Origin: Gp1-AA122 sp035631655
GTDB taxonomy: Bacteria; Acidobacteriota; Terriglobia; Terriglobales; Acidobacteriaceae
NCBI GenBank assembly: GCA_035631655.1
Contig: DASQIH010000002.1
Coordinates: 5,338 to 69,337, forward strand
DNA: 64,000 nt
Direction: 5' to 3'
Numbering within the stretch: position 1 is the first letter of the stretch; the number at the start of each line of letters is the position of its first letter. The notes beneath the pieces were generated by a model, which was not told the origin of the DNA, made no database searches, and saw only the letters and a list, made by a program, of their open reading frames with translations. The position numbers and the translations under genes are program-made. Positions 8,274-16,788 of this stretch are shown piece by piece.

Positions 8274-9752
8274 TCAGCGCATTCCGCTACGCCCCGCCAC
8301 CCTCGCCACAACGTCAAACAGCACCCTGGGCCCGCGCCGGACTTCCTCCACCCGGATGCGCTCGTCATTCCCATGTTCGGTGCTGCCCTCTTCCGCAGTC
8401 GCGGTGTAGGGAGAGAAGCCATAGCAATTGATTCCCAACGGACGATAGCGCTGGTTCTCCGTATACCCGCTCGTGAGGCGCGGCACCACCGGAGTTCCTG
8501 GGAAGTATTGCTTCGAAACTTCGCGAATGGCGTCAAACAGGGCGGTGTTAGTCGGCGAGTAGTTGGCTATGCGGAACTCTGAGTTCTCTGGCTCGACCGT
8601 CACGTCGGGGTCATTCACGATTCTCCGGATGGTCTCCAGGAACTGCTTCGGATCCTCCCCAGGCAGCAGACGGACATCAAGGTTCGCCCATGCGTCGGGT
8701 GGAATCACATTGGTCTGCTCAGAACCGCCGAGCATAGTCAGGGAAATGGTGTCGCGCAAAAGATAGTTCAGCGACTCATCCCTCTCGATCTCCTCTTGAA
8801 ACTTCTCGTCCTGGATGGCTTGCCGGATATTCAAGAATTTCCGCGCCCGCGCTGGCGACTCGTACGGAGCCATGTCGTGGAGGAACTCCTCGACCACCGG
8901 CAAGACCTTCAGCGGCGCGCGATAGCTGGTGATCCGATCCAAAGCCCGAACCAGCCGGTTGGGGGCGGAGTCCGCGATGGGGCGCGAGCCGTGTCCGGGA
9001 CGACCATGGGCGATTACATGGAGCCAGAATGGGGACTTTTCTCCCACGTCCACACTTATGTACTTGACCTTACCGTTCTCGAGCAGGTTTTCGCCTCCTT
9101 CATTGATCAGGAACTCGGCATTTTCGAGCAGCTCACGGTGATGGGCGATCATCCAGTCGGTGCCGGTCCCGGCGGCTTCCTCGTCACTCACAGCCAGGAA
9201 GACCACATCCCGATCGAGCGACACCTTCTCGCGCTTTAACATGACCATCACCACCAGCTGCGCCAGGCCTTCATCTTTCATGTCCTGAGCGCCGCGGCCG
9301 TAGATCGAGCCTTCCACGATCTCCCCGCTGAAAGGGGGTACTTTCCAATGAGCCGGGTCGCTGGTCACGACATCCATGTGGTTCAGGAGAATGATTGGGC
9401 GTTGCGCCTGAGCACTAGTATGAGGAAGGCGAGCCCACAAGTTCGCCCGCCCGGGAACGTACTCGAAAACCTGATTCTCAATCCCTTCCTGGTCAAGGAT
9501 CTTCTTGAAAAATGCGGCGGCCCGCATCTCATTGCCTGGCGGGTTAGTGGAATCAATGCGGAGGTATTCCTCCGTCCACTGGACGGCCAGATCGGAATAT
9601 TGCTGCAACCGTTCGGCCGGAATGGCCTCCGAAGCCGGCTTCGGCAAAACTGAGGCTTCCGGCCCATCCCCCGCCCACACGGGCAGGTAACCCACCGTCA
9701 GTAACACCAGGAAAGCAGGAATCCGGCAGCTCCAAACTCCCGGTTTGAGCAT
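8274..9752 (-). CDS. Secreted M20 family metallopeptidase
   Basis: This is a di-zinc M20/M25/M40 peptidase of about 492 residues. The metal site can be followed: His125 and Asp127 in LLNHMDVV, Asp157 in GRGAQDMKDEG, the catalytic Glu191/Glu192 in VSDEEAAGTG, Glu218-221 in INEGGE, and a late His in STEHGNDE. The lid domain starts at about residue 235. An N-terminal hydrophobic stretch (CRIPAFLVLLTVGYLPVWAG) indicates export. The ATG at 9752 is chosen because AGGAGG lies 5 bases upstream and the longer open frame has no signal peptide at its start. The substrate is unknown. Confidence 0.9.
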   Translation of the reverse strand: MLKPGVWSCRIPAFLVLLTVGYLPVWAGDGPEASVLPKPASEAIPAERLQQYSDLAVQWTEEYLRIDSTNPPGNEMRAAAFFKKILDQEGIENQVFEYVPGRANLWARLPHTSAQAQRPIILLNHMDVVTSDPAHWKVPPFSGEIVEGSIYGRGAQDMKDEGLAQLVVMVMLKREKVSLDRDVVFLAVSDEEAAGTGTDWMIAHHRELLENAEFLINEGGENLLENGKVKYISVDVGEKSPFWLHVIAHGRPGHGSRPIADSAPNRLVRALDRITSYRAPLKVLPVVEEFLHDMAPYESPARARKFLNIRQAIQDEKFQEEIERDESLNYLLRDTISLTMLGGSEQTNVIPPDAWANLDVRLLPGEDPKQFLETIRRIVNDPDVTVEPENSEFRIANYSPTNTALFDAIREVSKQYFPGTPVVPRLTSGYTENQRYRPLGINCYGFSPYTATAEEGSTEHGNDERIRVEEVRRGPRVLFDVVARVAGRSGMR

Positions 9753-9820
9753 TGATCCTCCTGTGGCAGTAGCCAAAGTAACCCCGAAGTTTTTATACCA
9801 GCTTCTGCCAAATTTACCCT

Positions 9821-9838
9821 GAAAGGACATGTCCTTTC
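9821..9838. promoter_or_regulatory. Perfect 18-bp palindrome in the divergent gap 9753-10130
   Basis: GAAAGGACATGTCCTTTC is a perfect palindrome. It lies 69 bases upstream of the M20 peptidase start and about 290 bases upstream of the OmpA gene. A TACAAT box follows about 25 bases to the right and a TATAAA box (reading left) lies about 25 bases to the left, so it may be an operator that serves one or both genes. The rest of the 378-base gap shows no gene; only short hairpins such as GGAGC-TCAAC-GCTCC near 10090-10110 were seen. Confidence 0.6.
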
Positions 9839-10130
9839 GTTTGCGATCCCCTGTTGGCGTTACAATGCCCTTAGAAAACAAGGGGTTAGTAGCTGCTGGC
9901 GATCGAGCAGTTTGGCACGAGAACTGTTCTACAGTCTGGCAGGCGCGGCCCCCCTGGCCACGCCGATGGTTCCAAGTTTCGGGCATGCGTGGCGTCAGCG
10001 CATGCCGGGCCAAGCCGAGCAGGCTGCCGCCATTTAATCGTTAGGCGACGCAATCAAATCAGAACGTAACGCGCCCGTAAGGCGTGCTGGAGTGGAGCTC
10101 AACGCTCCCCCAATTTTGGAGGAAGTTCAC

Positions 10131-11036
10131 ATGACTAAGCGCACAATCCTTGCTCTGCTCCTAACCGGTGCCCTTGCCCTTCCGGTTATGGCTCAGCAAA
10201 ACAGCTCTAATCCTCAGGATCAGTCGGCCACGCAAGCTGCGCCGGCTTCCCAGACCTCCCAATCCACCACGGGGGCCAGCGGGAAGGAACCCTTGCAGCC
10301 GCAGACTCACGAAGGCTTCTGGGGCCACCTCAACCCGTTCGCCCGCAAAAAGTACGTGCAGCGGCAAACCCAGCCCATCCGGGATCGGGTCAACGAGCTG
10401 GATGAGCTCACGGCGTCGAACAGCAAGATGATCAAGGACGTGGATAGCCGCGCTACCCAGGGTATCCAGTTGGCGTCGTCCAAGGCCAATGAGGCCGATC
10501 AGCATGCCATTGATGCCGGCAATCGCGCCTCGCAGGCGCAACAGACCGCGCAGCAGGCTACGACCCGTCTCACGACGGTGGAGCAGGTGGTCGGCAACAT
10601 CGACCAGTACAAGGCCGCTACCCAGACGGAAATCCGCTTCCGTCCTGGCCAGAGTGTGCTGAGCAAGAAGGCCAAAGAGGCTCTCGATGATATGGCTACT
10701 CCGCTGAAGGGTCAGCGTGGCTACATCGTCGAAGTCCAGGGCTTCTCTTCCGGCAAGGGCCAGGCTGCCATCCAGAACTCGCAGAAGATGGCAGACTCCG
10801 TGGTTCGTTACCTCGTGTTGAACCATGAAATTCCTGTGTACCGGATTTACGTGGTCGGCATGGGTAACGCTCCGATAGCAACGGAAGAAGGTGCCAAGCC
10901 GAAACGCATTACCGGTGGACGCGTGGAAGTGAGTCTCCTGAAGAACGACCTGGAGCAGCTTGCCTCTTCATCGTCGACCGCCGCGCCCGCTGCTGCTCCG
11001 CAGAATCCGCCGCAGCAGCAGGAATCGCCTAAATAA
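10131..11036 (+). CDS. OmpA family protein
   Basis: This is a 301-residue envelope protein. A signal peptide (MTKRTILALLLTGALALPVMAQ) is followed by a Gln/Ser/Thr-rich linker, a helical part rich in Ala and Gln (about 95-165, ASSKANEADQHAIDAGNRAS) and a C-terminal OmpA-like peptidoglycan-binding domain at about 175-275 (FRPGQSVLSKKAKEALDDMA, VEVQGFSSGKG). It ends in a Pro/Gln/Ser-rich tail. No beta-barrel is visible, so it is probably periplasmic or lipoprotein-like without the lipobox Cys. The ATG at 10131 has GGAGGAA 7-8 bases upstream. A strong terminator follows. Confidence 0.9.
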   Translation: MTKRTILALLLTGALALPVMAQQNSSNPQDQSATQAAPASQTSQSTTGASGKEPLQPQTHEGFWGHLNPFARKKYVQRQTQPIRDRVNELDELTASNSKMIKDVDSRATQGIQLASSKANEADQHAIDAGNRASQAQQTAQQATTRLTTVEQVVGNIDQYKAATQTEIRFRPGQSVLSKKAKEALDDMATPLKGQRGYIVEVQGFSSGKGQAAIQNSQKMADSVVRYLVLNHEIPVYRIYVVGMGNAPIATEEGAKPKRITGGRVEVSLLKNDLEQLASSSSTAAPAAAPQNPPQQQESPK

Positions 11037-11080
11037 GTTAGGACCGCGGGCCCGCAAGGGCCCAAGGCCCTCCCCCGGAA

Positions 11081-11111
11081 CCTCTTGCGCAAGCAAGGGG
11101 TTTCTGTTTTT
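11081..11111 (+). terminator. Rho-independent terminator of the OmpA gene
   Basis: CCTCTTGC (11081-11088) pairs with GCAAGGGG (11093-11100) over a GCAA tetraloop and is followed by TTTCTGTTTTT. This is a standard intrinsic terminator 45 bases after the stop codon. Confidence 0.85.
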
Positions 11112-11236
11112 GCGCGAAAATAATTTTGGGGTAAGAGACGCGGCTTGCCGCGTCTCCGGGCTAGTTGGAGTGAGTGCCTGCTGAGAACAGGCCAAGCCGC
11201 GCTTGGAACGCGGTGATGAGTGCTCTGGGCGATTTG

Positions 11237-11721
11237 TCAACAGTTAACGGTCACGTCTAGCCTAAGGGCATACTGTGCCATCCTCCCAACAATCTCTCGT
11301 TCGAGAGAAATTGCGGGTGCGTACTCCCGGGAGAAGCCGACGATTTCTATGATGCCTCCAACTTCACGCGATTGGGCAGCCCGCTCCCGGAGTAACGCAC
11401 TGCCAACCTCTTCTTGCAGCGTAAGCCTTCGTTGAGGGCTACGGCTTGCAGCTGGTTCATGATCCGGGTGCGGTGGCGATGCCACAAGAGTTGCCGCAGA
11501 TCGCGATTGTCCCAGTTCGGAACCCAGATCCACGGAAAATCATCCTTCAGCATGAGTTTCAGAATCAGTTGTGCATCTTGCCGATCTGTCTTCTGCTTGC
11601 GTACTCGCTTCGCTCGGATCTCCGTGGCGTCGCCGATCCACAACTCAAACTGCAGTTCAGCTAGAAGCCGCTCAAACCAGCGCGCCAGCCCACTGGCTTC
11701 CATCCCCACCCGCACTTTCAC
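11237..11721 (-). pseudogene. IS110 family transposase remnant, truncated and frameshifted
   Basis: The minus strand encodes a middle part of an IS110-type DEDD transposase: VRVGMEASGLARWFERLL, RKQKTDRQDAQLILKL and DLRQLLWHRHR. After KKRL (near 11415) the frame shifts to a second frame that continues with GSALLRERAAQSR. The N-terminal DEDD start and the C-terminal helix-hairpin-helix part are absent, and no element ends are visible. It lies in a roughly 850-base zone between the OmpA terminator and ogt, and is a decayed fossil insertion. Confidence 0.8.
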
Positions 11722-11888
11722 TCTACTCGGGTCTTGGAGCCGACATTGTCATCGTCATTAGCCTCAGAGCCCGTCGATGAGTGCTAACAAGAAGTTTCAC
11801 GCACACGTCAGCGGTGGGTACACGAAAGAGTATGTGGACACGTTCGGGGCGGCGCTCTGCTATTCTTTCCTTCTCCGGACAAATTTTG

Positions 11889-12389
11889 ATGGAAACGATT
11901 TCTCACTCCAAGTTCGACTCTCCCATCGGCCCGCTGATAATCGGCGTTTCCGACCGCGGCCTGATCCTCCTCGAATTCGACCGAGGTAAATTCCCGCCCA
12001 AACACAACAAGGTCCTCTGGAACGAGTCCCCAGAAGCCACGCAAGACTACGTGTACCAGTTGAAGGAATATTTCGCAGGCCGCCGCCGTGAATTCACCTT
12101 CCCGCTCGATCTTCGCGGCACGCCGTTTCAACTCCAGTGCTGGCGCGCCCTGCTTGAAATTCCCTACGGTGAGACCCGCACCTACGCGGACATGGCGCGT
12201 GCTGTCGGCCGGCCCCAGGCCTATCGTGCAGTAGGTATGGCCAATAACCGCAATCCGATCGCCATTGTTGTGCCCTGCCATCGTGTGATCGCCTCGGATG
12301 GAACGCTCTGCGGTTACGGCGGTGGTCTTGACGTGAAACGCAAGCTTCTCGAACTGGAAGGCGCGCTTCTGGACGACCGCGTAGCCTGA
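11889..12389 (+). CDS. ogt: Methylated-DNA--[protein]-cysteine S-methyltransferase
   Basis: This suicide repair protein takes the methyl group from O6-methylguanine onto a Cys. It has 166 residues, the normal size of Ogt. The active site PCHRVI (Cys130), the DNA-binding helix TYADMARAVGRPQAYRAVG and the final GYGGG are all present. The N-terminal domain begins with SKFDSPIGPLIIG. The ATG at 11889 is chosen over the far upstream GTG at 11781, since the extra 36 residues have no family similarity. It is followed by the APC permease gene on the same strand. Confidence 0.95.
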   Translation: METISHSKFDSPIGPLIIGVSDRGLILLEFDRGKFPPKHNKVLWNESPEATQDYVYQLKEYFAGRRREFTFPLDLRGTPFQLQCWRALLEIPYGETRTYADMARAVGRPQAYRAVGMANNRNPIAIVVPCHRVIASDGTLCGYGGGLDVKRKLLELEGALLDDRVA

Positions 12390-12508
12390 TCGCCTAGCCC
12401 GAATTTCCTTCGCCTCGATTTTTCTGATAACTTCTCTCAACTTTCCTTCGCCGAGGAGGCATCACGGGCTCCGCCGTTCGCAAAGCTGGTCTGTTCTATT
12501 TCGTCTGG

Positions 12509-13789
12509 GTGATGTTCTCCTACTGCACCGGGGGACCCTTCGGCCTCGAGGACATGGTCACCACCTCGGGTCCGGGAATGACTCTGGTCTACCTGCTGTT
12601 TCTGCCACTGTTCTGGTGTATCCCAGTTTCGCTGGTGGCCGCCGAACTCACCACGGCTATGCCTGTCGAAGGCGGCTTCTATCGCTGGGTGCGCGCCGCT
12701 TTTGGCGACTTCTGGGGCTTCCTGGCCGGTTGGTGGAACTGGTCAGCGTCTTTTCTGCTGGGCGGAGTCTACGCCGTTCTCTTTACCGATTATCTGAAAT
12801 TCTGGTTTCCCGGAATCATCGGCTGGAAGCACTACCTGGTGTCGGTCGGGTTGATTGCCTTGATCACTTACGTGAACGTGCGGGGCATTCAACTGGTGGG
12901 GAAGTTCGCCGCGGCGCTGGAGATTTTCATTCTTCTGCCGATTCTGGTACTGGTCATCATGGGGCTCGCCAAGTGGCACTACAACCCGTTTGTCCCAGTG
13001 GTACCGCCCCACAAACCAGTGTTCCAGGTATTCGGGGTTGGCCTCGCGCTGGGATTGTGGCTCTATTCCGGCTACGAGCAGTTGTCCACGGTCGCAGAAG
13101 AAGTCGAGAATCCACGCCGCAGCTACCCAATTGCGCTTGCCATCGTAGTTCCGCTGTCGATTGCGACTTATTTCCTGCCCACGCTGACGTCTCTAGCCGC
13201 CCTGGGCAACTGGCAGGACTGGCATACCGGGTTCTTCTCCAACGCCGCGCAGCTGATCGGCGGCCCTTGGATGGGCGTTTGGATGACCATTTCGGCCATG
13301 ATCACCAACGTAGCCTTGCTGAACAGCACGGTTCTGACCTCTACGCGCATGCCTTTTGCCATGGCCGAGGATGGTTACCTTCCGGCAAAGCTGACTTCAC
13401 GCCATCCCCGCTTTGGCACCCCCTGGATTGCCATTCTGGGTTCAACGGCTATCTACGCCTTGCTTGCCTTTGAGACTCTGACCAGGCTCATCACGATCTA
13501 CAACTGGCTGCGTGCGGCCACGACGATCTTGACGGTATTGGCAGTGTGGGGCCTGCGGCGCAAGAATCCAGCATTGCATCGTCCGTTTGTGGTACCCGGA
13601 GGGCGCGGGGGGCTGGTCTACGTCGTTCTGGCGCCGGTCGCCATGAGCATCCTGACTCTTCTGGGGAGCGATACGTTTACCTGGCATTGGGCGCCGGTCG
13701 CGATCGTGCTAGGCCCGGTGGCTTACGGGATCGATTACATTTTCCGCCGTCGGAGGCCTCTGGCGTCATCCTCGACAGCATCGTCCTGA
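12509..13789 (+). CDS. APC family amino acid/amine permease (start unresolved)
   Basis: This is an amino acid-polyamine-organocation superfamily permease with about 11-12 membrane segments, 426 residues from the first canonical start. The motif SYCTGGPFGLEDM matches the substrate-binding break of TM1, and YSGYEQLSTVAEEVENPRRSYP is the conserved TM6/loop region. The GTG at 12509 cuts TM1 in half. The frame is open upstream to 12431 and encodes RKAGLFYFVWV, the missing half of TM1, but no ATG, GTG or TTG is there. GAGGAGG lies at 12453-12459. The true start is therefore non-canonical or hidden by a sequence error. The amine oxidoreductases downstream suggest amines or amino acids as substrate. 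Confidence 0.85.
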   Translation: MMFSYCTGGPFGLEDMVTTSGPGMTLVYLLFLPLFWCIPVSLVAAELTTAMPVEGGFYRWVRAAFGDFWGFLAGWWNWSASFLLGGVYAVLFTDYLKFWFPGIIGWKHYLVSVGLIALITYVNVRGIQLVGKFAAALEIFILLPILVLVIMGLAKWHYNPFVPVVPPHKPVFQVFGVGLALGLWLYSGYEQLSTVAEEVENPRRSYPIALAIVVPLSIATYFLPTLTSLAALGNWQDWHTGFFSNAAQLIGGPWMGVWMTISAMITNVALLNSTVLTSTRMPFAMAEDGYLPAKLTSRHPRFGTPWIAILGSTAIYALLAFETLTRLITIYNWLRAATTILTVLAVWGLRRKNPALHRPFVVPGGRGGLVYVVLAPVAMSILTLLGSDTFTWHWAPVAIVLGPVAYGIDYIFRRRRPLASSSTASS

Positions 13790-13804
13790 GCGGATTCTTT
13801 CTGC

Positions 13805-13834
13805 TTGTCATTCAGAGCGTAGCGAGGAATCTGC
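13805..13834. repeat. Dispersed repeat, family A (ATTC-GAATCTGC variant)
   Basis: The element reads TTGTCATTCAGAGCG and AGCGAGGAATCTGC. It lies between the convergent permease and oxidoreductase genes and is the first copy of the GTCATTC variant in the window. Confidence 0.7.
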
Positions 13835-13873
13835 AGTTCTACGCACTCACACTTCCCACACAAGGCCTGCGCG

Positions 13874-15172
13874 TTAACTCACCCAATCCAGAAACTTGTA
13901 CCACGCTCCCGCCAGCGGCAAGAACCACGGATTCCCGTTGTACAGCCCCAGCGGCGCGCCTGGGAAAGGAATCCCGGCGTAGGGATTCTCGTCCTTTCCC
14001 GTCGCAATAAACTCTGCGACTTTTTGGCCGAGATAGGTAGCCATAGCTACGCCATGGCCGGCATAACCGAGCGCGAAGTAGATGCCATCCATCCGTCCGG
14101 CGTGGGGCATGATGTCGAACGCGAAATCCAGCGTCCCACCCCACACATACTCAGTCTTCATTTGGCGCAACTGCGGATAAACTTCGATCATCCCGCGCCG
14201 CAGAATCTCCGCGCTTTTCCGGATCGTGTCTTCGGTTTCCGGAAAAAACGCCGCTCGTCCCCCGAACAGCATGCGCCGGTCGGGCGTGAGGCGGTAGTAG
14301 TAGAGGTAGTTCTTGGAATCGTAGATCATGCGGTTGCGCGGGCTGAGTTCCTGGGCTAGGGCTTCGGGCAAGACTTCGGTCACGATGATGTATGAGCCAA
14401 TCGGAATAATCTTTTTCTGCAAGGCCGGCGTGATCCCACCGGTATAACCGCTGGTAGCGACCATGAGATCGCGTGTCCAGAGTGGCCCGCGCGACGTGCT
14501 CACATGCCATCCTGAGCTTCCGTTCCTGGAGCCACGCTCGATTTTCTCCACTCGCGTACCTTCATAGATTGCAGCACCAGCGCGCTCGGCAGCACGGGCC
14601 AGCCCGGCCACGTATCGCGCCGGGTTCAGACCAGCACTGACTTCATCTACCATGCCACCGTAGTAGATCTCCGAGCCAATTTCGGACGGCAGCTCGCTAC
14701 GCGGCACGACGCGCAAGGTGTGATTGAACTCGCGCGCAATCACCTCGGCTTGTCGCGCATAATCGTCGAAATGCTTCTGCTTACAGGCGACTTCGAGATG
14801 CCCGCAGCGAGAGAAGTTGCACTCGATGTTCTCTTCGCGAACGATCTGCTCGACACAATCAATCGACGCCAGCGAGGCCGCATACATCTTTTGTGTCTTC
14901 TCGCGGCCGTACATCGAGACCAGCTTGTTGACCCCGAGCTTCATCCCGGTAAGCACCATGCCGCCGTTGCGCGAACTCGCGCCCCAGCCGGTGGTCTCTG
15001 CCTCCAACACGACGACCTTGGCTCCCCGATTGGCCAGAGTTCGTCCCGCAGAAAGGCCGGTAAATCCGGCGCCGATCACCGCCACGTCCGCGCTCTGAGG
15101 CAAAGGTTGAGCCGAATCAGTCTTCGGCATCTCGACCGTGTCTAACCAGTAGTTTCTTTCTCTAGGTCTCAT
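13874..15172 (-). CDS. FAD-dependent amine/amino acid oxidoreductase (DAO family, PuuB-like)
   Basis: This flavoenzyme has 432 residues. The FAD-binding start is VAVIGAGFTGLSAGRTLA (about residues 30-47), with the acidic end of the second strand at VVVLEAE. The motif GWGASSRNGGM is typical of gamma-glutamylputrescine oxidase and related enzymes. The C-terminal ALGYAGHGVAMATYLGQ closes the flavin domain. It probably oxidises an amine or N-methyl amino acid; the exact substrate cannot be told. The ATG overlaps the end of a broken small membrane gene upstream, and a second DAO protein lies further upstream on the same strand. Confidence 0.88.
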   Translation of the reverse strand: MRPRERNYWLDTVEMPKTDSAQPLPQSADVAVIGAGFTGLSAGRTLANRGAKVVVLEAETTGWGASSRNGGMVLTGMKLGVNKLVSMYGREKTQKMYAASLASIDCVEQIVREENIECNFSRCGHLEVACKQKHFDDYARQAEVIAREFNHTLRVVPRSELPSEIGSEIYYGGMVDEVSAGLNPARYVAGLARAAERAGAAIYEGTRVEKIERGSRNGSSGWHVSTSRGPLWTRDLMVATSGYTGGITPALQKKIIPIGSYIIVTEVLPEALAQELSPRNRMIYDSKNYLYYYRLTPDRRMLFGGRAAFFPETEDTIRKSAEILRRGMIEVYPQLRQMKTEYVWGGTLDFAFDIMPHAGRMDGIYFALGYAGHGVAMATYLGQKVAEFIATGKDENPYAGIPFPGAPLGLYNGNPWFLPLAGAWYKFLDWVS

Positions 15173-15447
15173 TTCGAGTTTTGTAGATGACGAATGCGAT
15201 CACAAAGAGATTGGCGATGGAGAGCGAGTAGCCCAAGCCCTTCCTCAAACTGACCTCGCGATCGGATATTTGTTGTTCTCTAAGCCCACTGATCCCGGTT
15301 CTCGGAAGTTTGCGCGTGTTGATAACGCACAAGCGCTGCCAACTGAGCTGAACGTCGCGGACGGTACGTAGCAAGCGCCAACGAGAGGAAGACAATCTCC
15401 AGAATTCCCGGCAGCGACAGTAAAATTCCCTTTTTCGTCCTTGTCAT
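15162..15447 (-). pseudogene. Possible small two-helix membrane protein split by a frameshift
   Basis: The 373-base gap 15173-15545 holds no intact gene. On the minus strand a frame starting at 15447 encodes a hydrophobic segment (GILLSLPGILEIVFLSLALA) and stops at 15280. A second frame continues with LREQQISDREVSLRKG and a membrane segment (YSLSIANLFVIAFVIYK), ending in NET at 15162, where its stop overlaps the ATG of the PuuB-like gene. One indel near 15280-15290 would join both into a protein of about 95 residues. I do not recognise a family. Confidence 0.35.
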
Positions 15448-15483
15448 GGGGTCAACAAACTGGTTGCTTCTCAATACATTGTC

Positions 15484-15517
15484 GTCATCCTGAGGCCCAT
15501 CGGGTCCCGAAGGATCC
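15484..15517. repeat. Dispersed repeat, family A (copy 3)
   Basis: The element starts with GTCATCCTGAGGCCC and ends with CCCGAAGGATCCC. It lies just beyond the 3' end of the second DAO gene. Confidence 0.7.
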
Positions 15518-15545
15518 CGCGTGCAGTGCCAGTACTCTCATCTCC

Positions 15546-16703
15546 CTACAAAACCGCGGTCTCTTCGATCAGCCGTCCTTCCACAAAGCGCTGAATTCCC
15601 AGCAACGACGTATCCACCAGGTTACACTTCCCGGTCAAAATTAAGTCAGAGAGAATCTTCCCTGTCGCCGGCGCATGCATCACGCCGTGTCCGCTGAAGC
15701 CGTTAGCCAGAAAGAACCCGGGCACCTCCGTTACAGGACCCAGAATCGGGTGGTGGTCCGGCGTCATCTCGTACAACCCTGCCCACGCCCGCTTGGGATT
15801 GACCGCAACGTTTTCGAAACATGGCACGCGGTCGGCCGCCCGGGTGAGAATCTTTTCAATGAATGCGGGATCAAAGTCGGTTTTGTACCCGGGTGTTTCT
15901 TCCGGATCATTCCACGCCAGCAGGAATCCCAATGCCTCGGGACGAAAGTGGAAGCCATTCGACATGTCTATGATCATGGGCGCGTTGTGGGGAAACTGGT
16001 CAAAAGGTTCGGTGGGCACCAGCATGCGGCGCAGCGGCTGAACCGGCAAATCGACGCCCGCGAACTTCGCTATCTCCGCGGCCCACGCTCCCGCTGCGTT
16101 CACCACGGTCCGCGTGGACACGTCACCTTTGCTGGTCTGCACTCCGGCAATGCGGATCCCGTTCTTGCTGATCCCGGTCACCCGAGCATCTTTCCACAAC
16201 TTGGCGCCATGGTCTGCCGCCCACGTCATAAACCCGATCATCGCGCTATAAGGATCGACGAAGCCATCGGTGGAGCAAAAGCTTCCGCCCACAATGTCGT
16301 TTGTGCGAAGCTGGGGGAACATTTTGCGGATTTCATCCGCCGAAATCAGGCGAACATTCTTCAGTCCCATCGCCACCTGGCGTTCGTAGTTCGCCCGAAG
16401 GTAGGCCAGATGCTTGTCACTGGTAGCGCAGAACAAATATCCCTGGGGCCGATATCCGCAAGGATGGCCTAATCGCTCTTCAAAGCTGGCGTAGAAGGGA
16501 ATCGAATACAGCGACATCTGGATGTTAACCGGCGTCGAGAACTGCGCCCGCACGCCACCCATGCTTTTGCCGGTCGATCCCTTGCCCTGCTGGGTTTCCC
16601 GCTCGATGACAAGTACGTTCCTGCAGCCCGCCGCTGTCAAGTGATAGGCAATGCTGGACCCTACAATCCCGCCCCCAATGATGACGACGTCTGCTGAGTG
16701 CAT
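15546..16703 (-). CDS. FAD-dependent oxidoreductase, sarcosine oxidase beta-like
   Basis: This DAO-family flavoenzyme has 385 residues. The dinucleotide motif VVIIGGGIVGSSIAYHL starts at residue 5 and is followed by VLVIERE. The family-typical GSTGKSMGGVRAQFS and the C-terminal FLANGFSGHGVMHAPATG are present. It resembles sarcosine oxidase beta subunits and related N-methyl amino acid oxidases. The ATG at 16703 is chosen because it places the FAD motif at the N terminus; the open frame could extend to 16763. It diverges from the CDF transporter gene with 85 bases between. Confidence 0.88.
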   Translation of the reverse strand: MHSADVVIIGGGIVGSSIAYHLTAAGCRNVLVIERETQQGKGSTGKSMGGVRAQFSTPVNIQMSLYSIPFYASFEERLGHPCGYRPQGYLFCATSDKHLAYLRANYERQVAMGLKNVRLISADEIRKMFPQLRTNDIVGGSFCSTDGFVDPYSAMIGFMTWAADHGAKLWKDARVTGISKNGIRIAGVQTSKGDVSTRTVVNAAGAWAAEIAKFAGVDLPVQPLRRMLVPTEPFDQFPHNAPMIIDMSNGFHFRPEALGFLLAWNDPEETPGYKTDFDPAFIEKILTRAADRVPCFENVAVNPKRAWAGLYEMTPDHHPILGPVTEVPGFFLANGFSGHGVMHAPATGKILSDLILTGKCNLVDTSLLGIQRFVEGRLIEETAVL

Positions 16704-16788
16704 GAGCCAGGCAGTTCTGCCGCGAAGCATTGTAGTGTACGCACTTGCGTGCCTTGAAGCCACTTTGCTGCCAAATTAAACTTGATAA

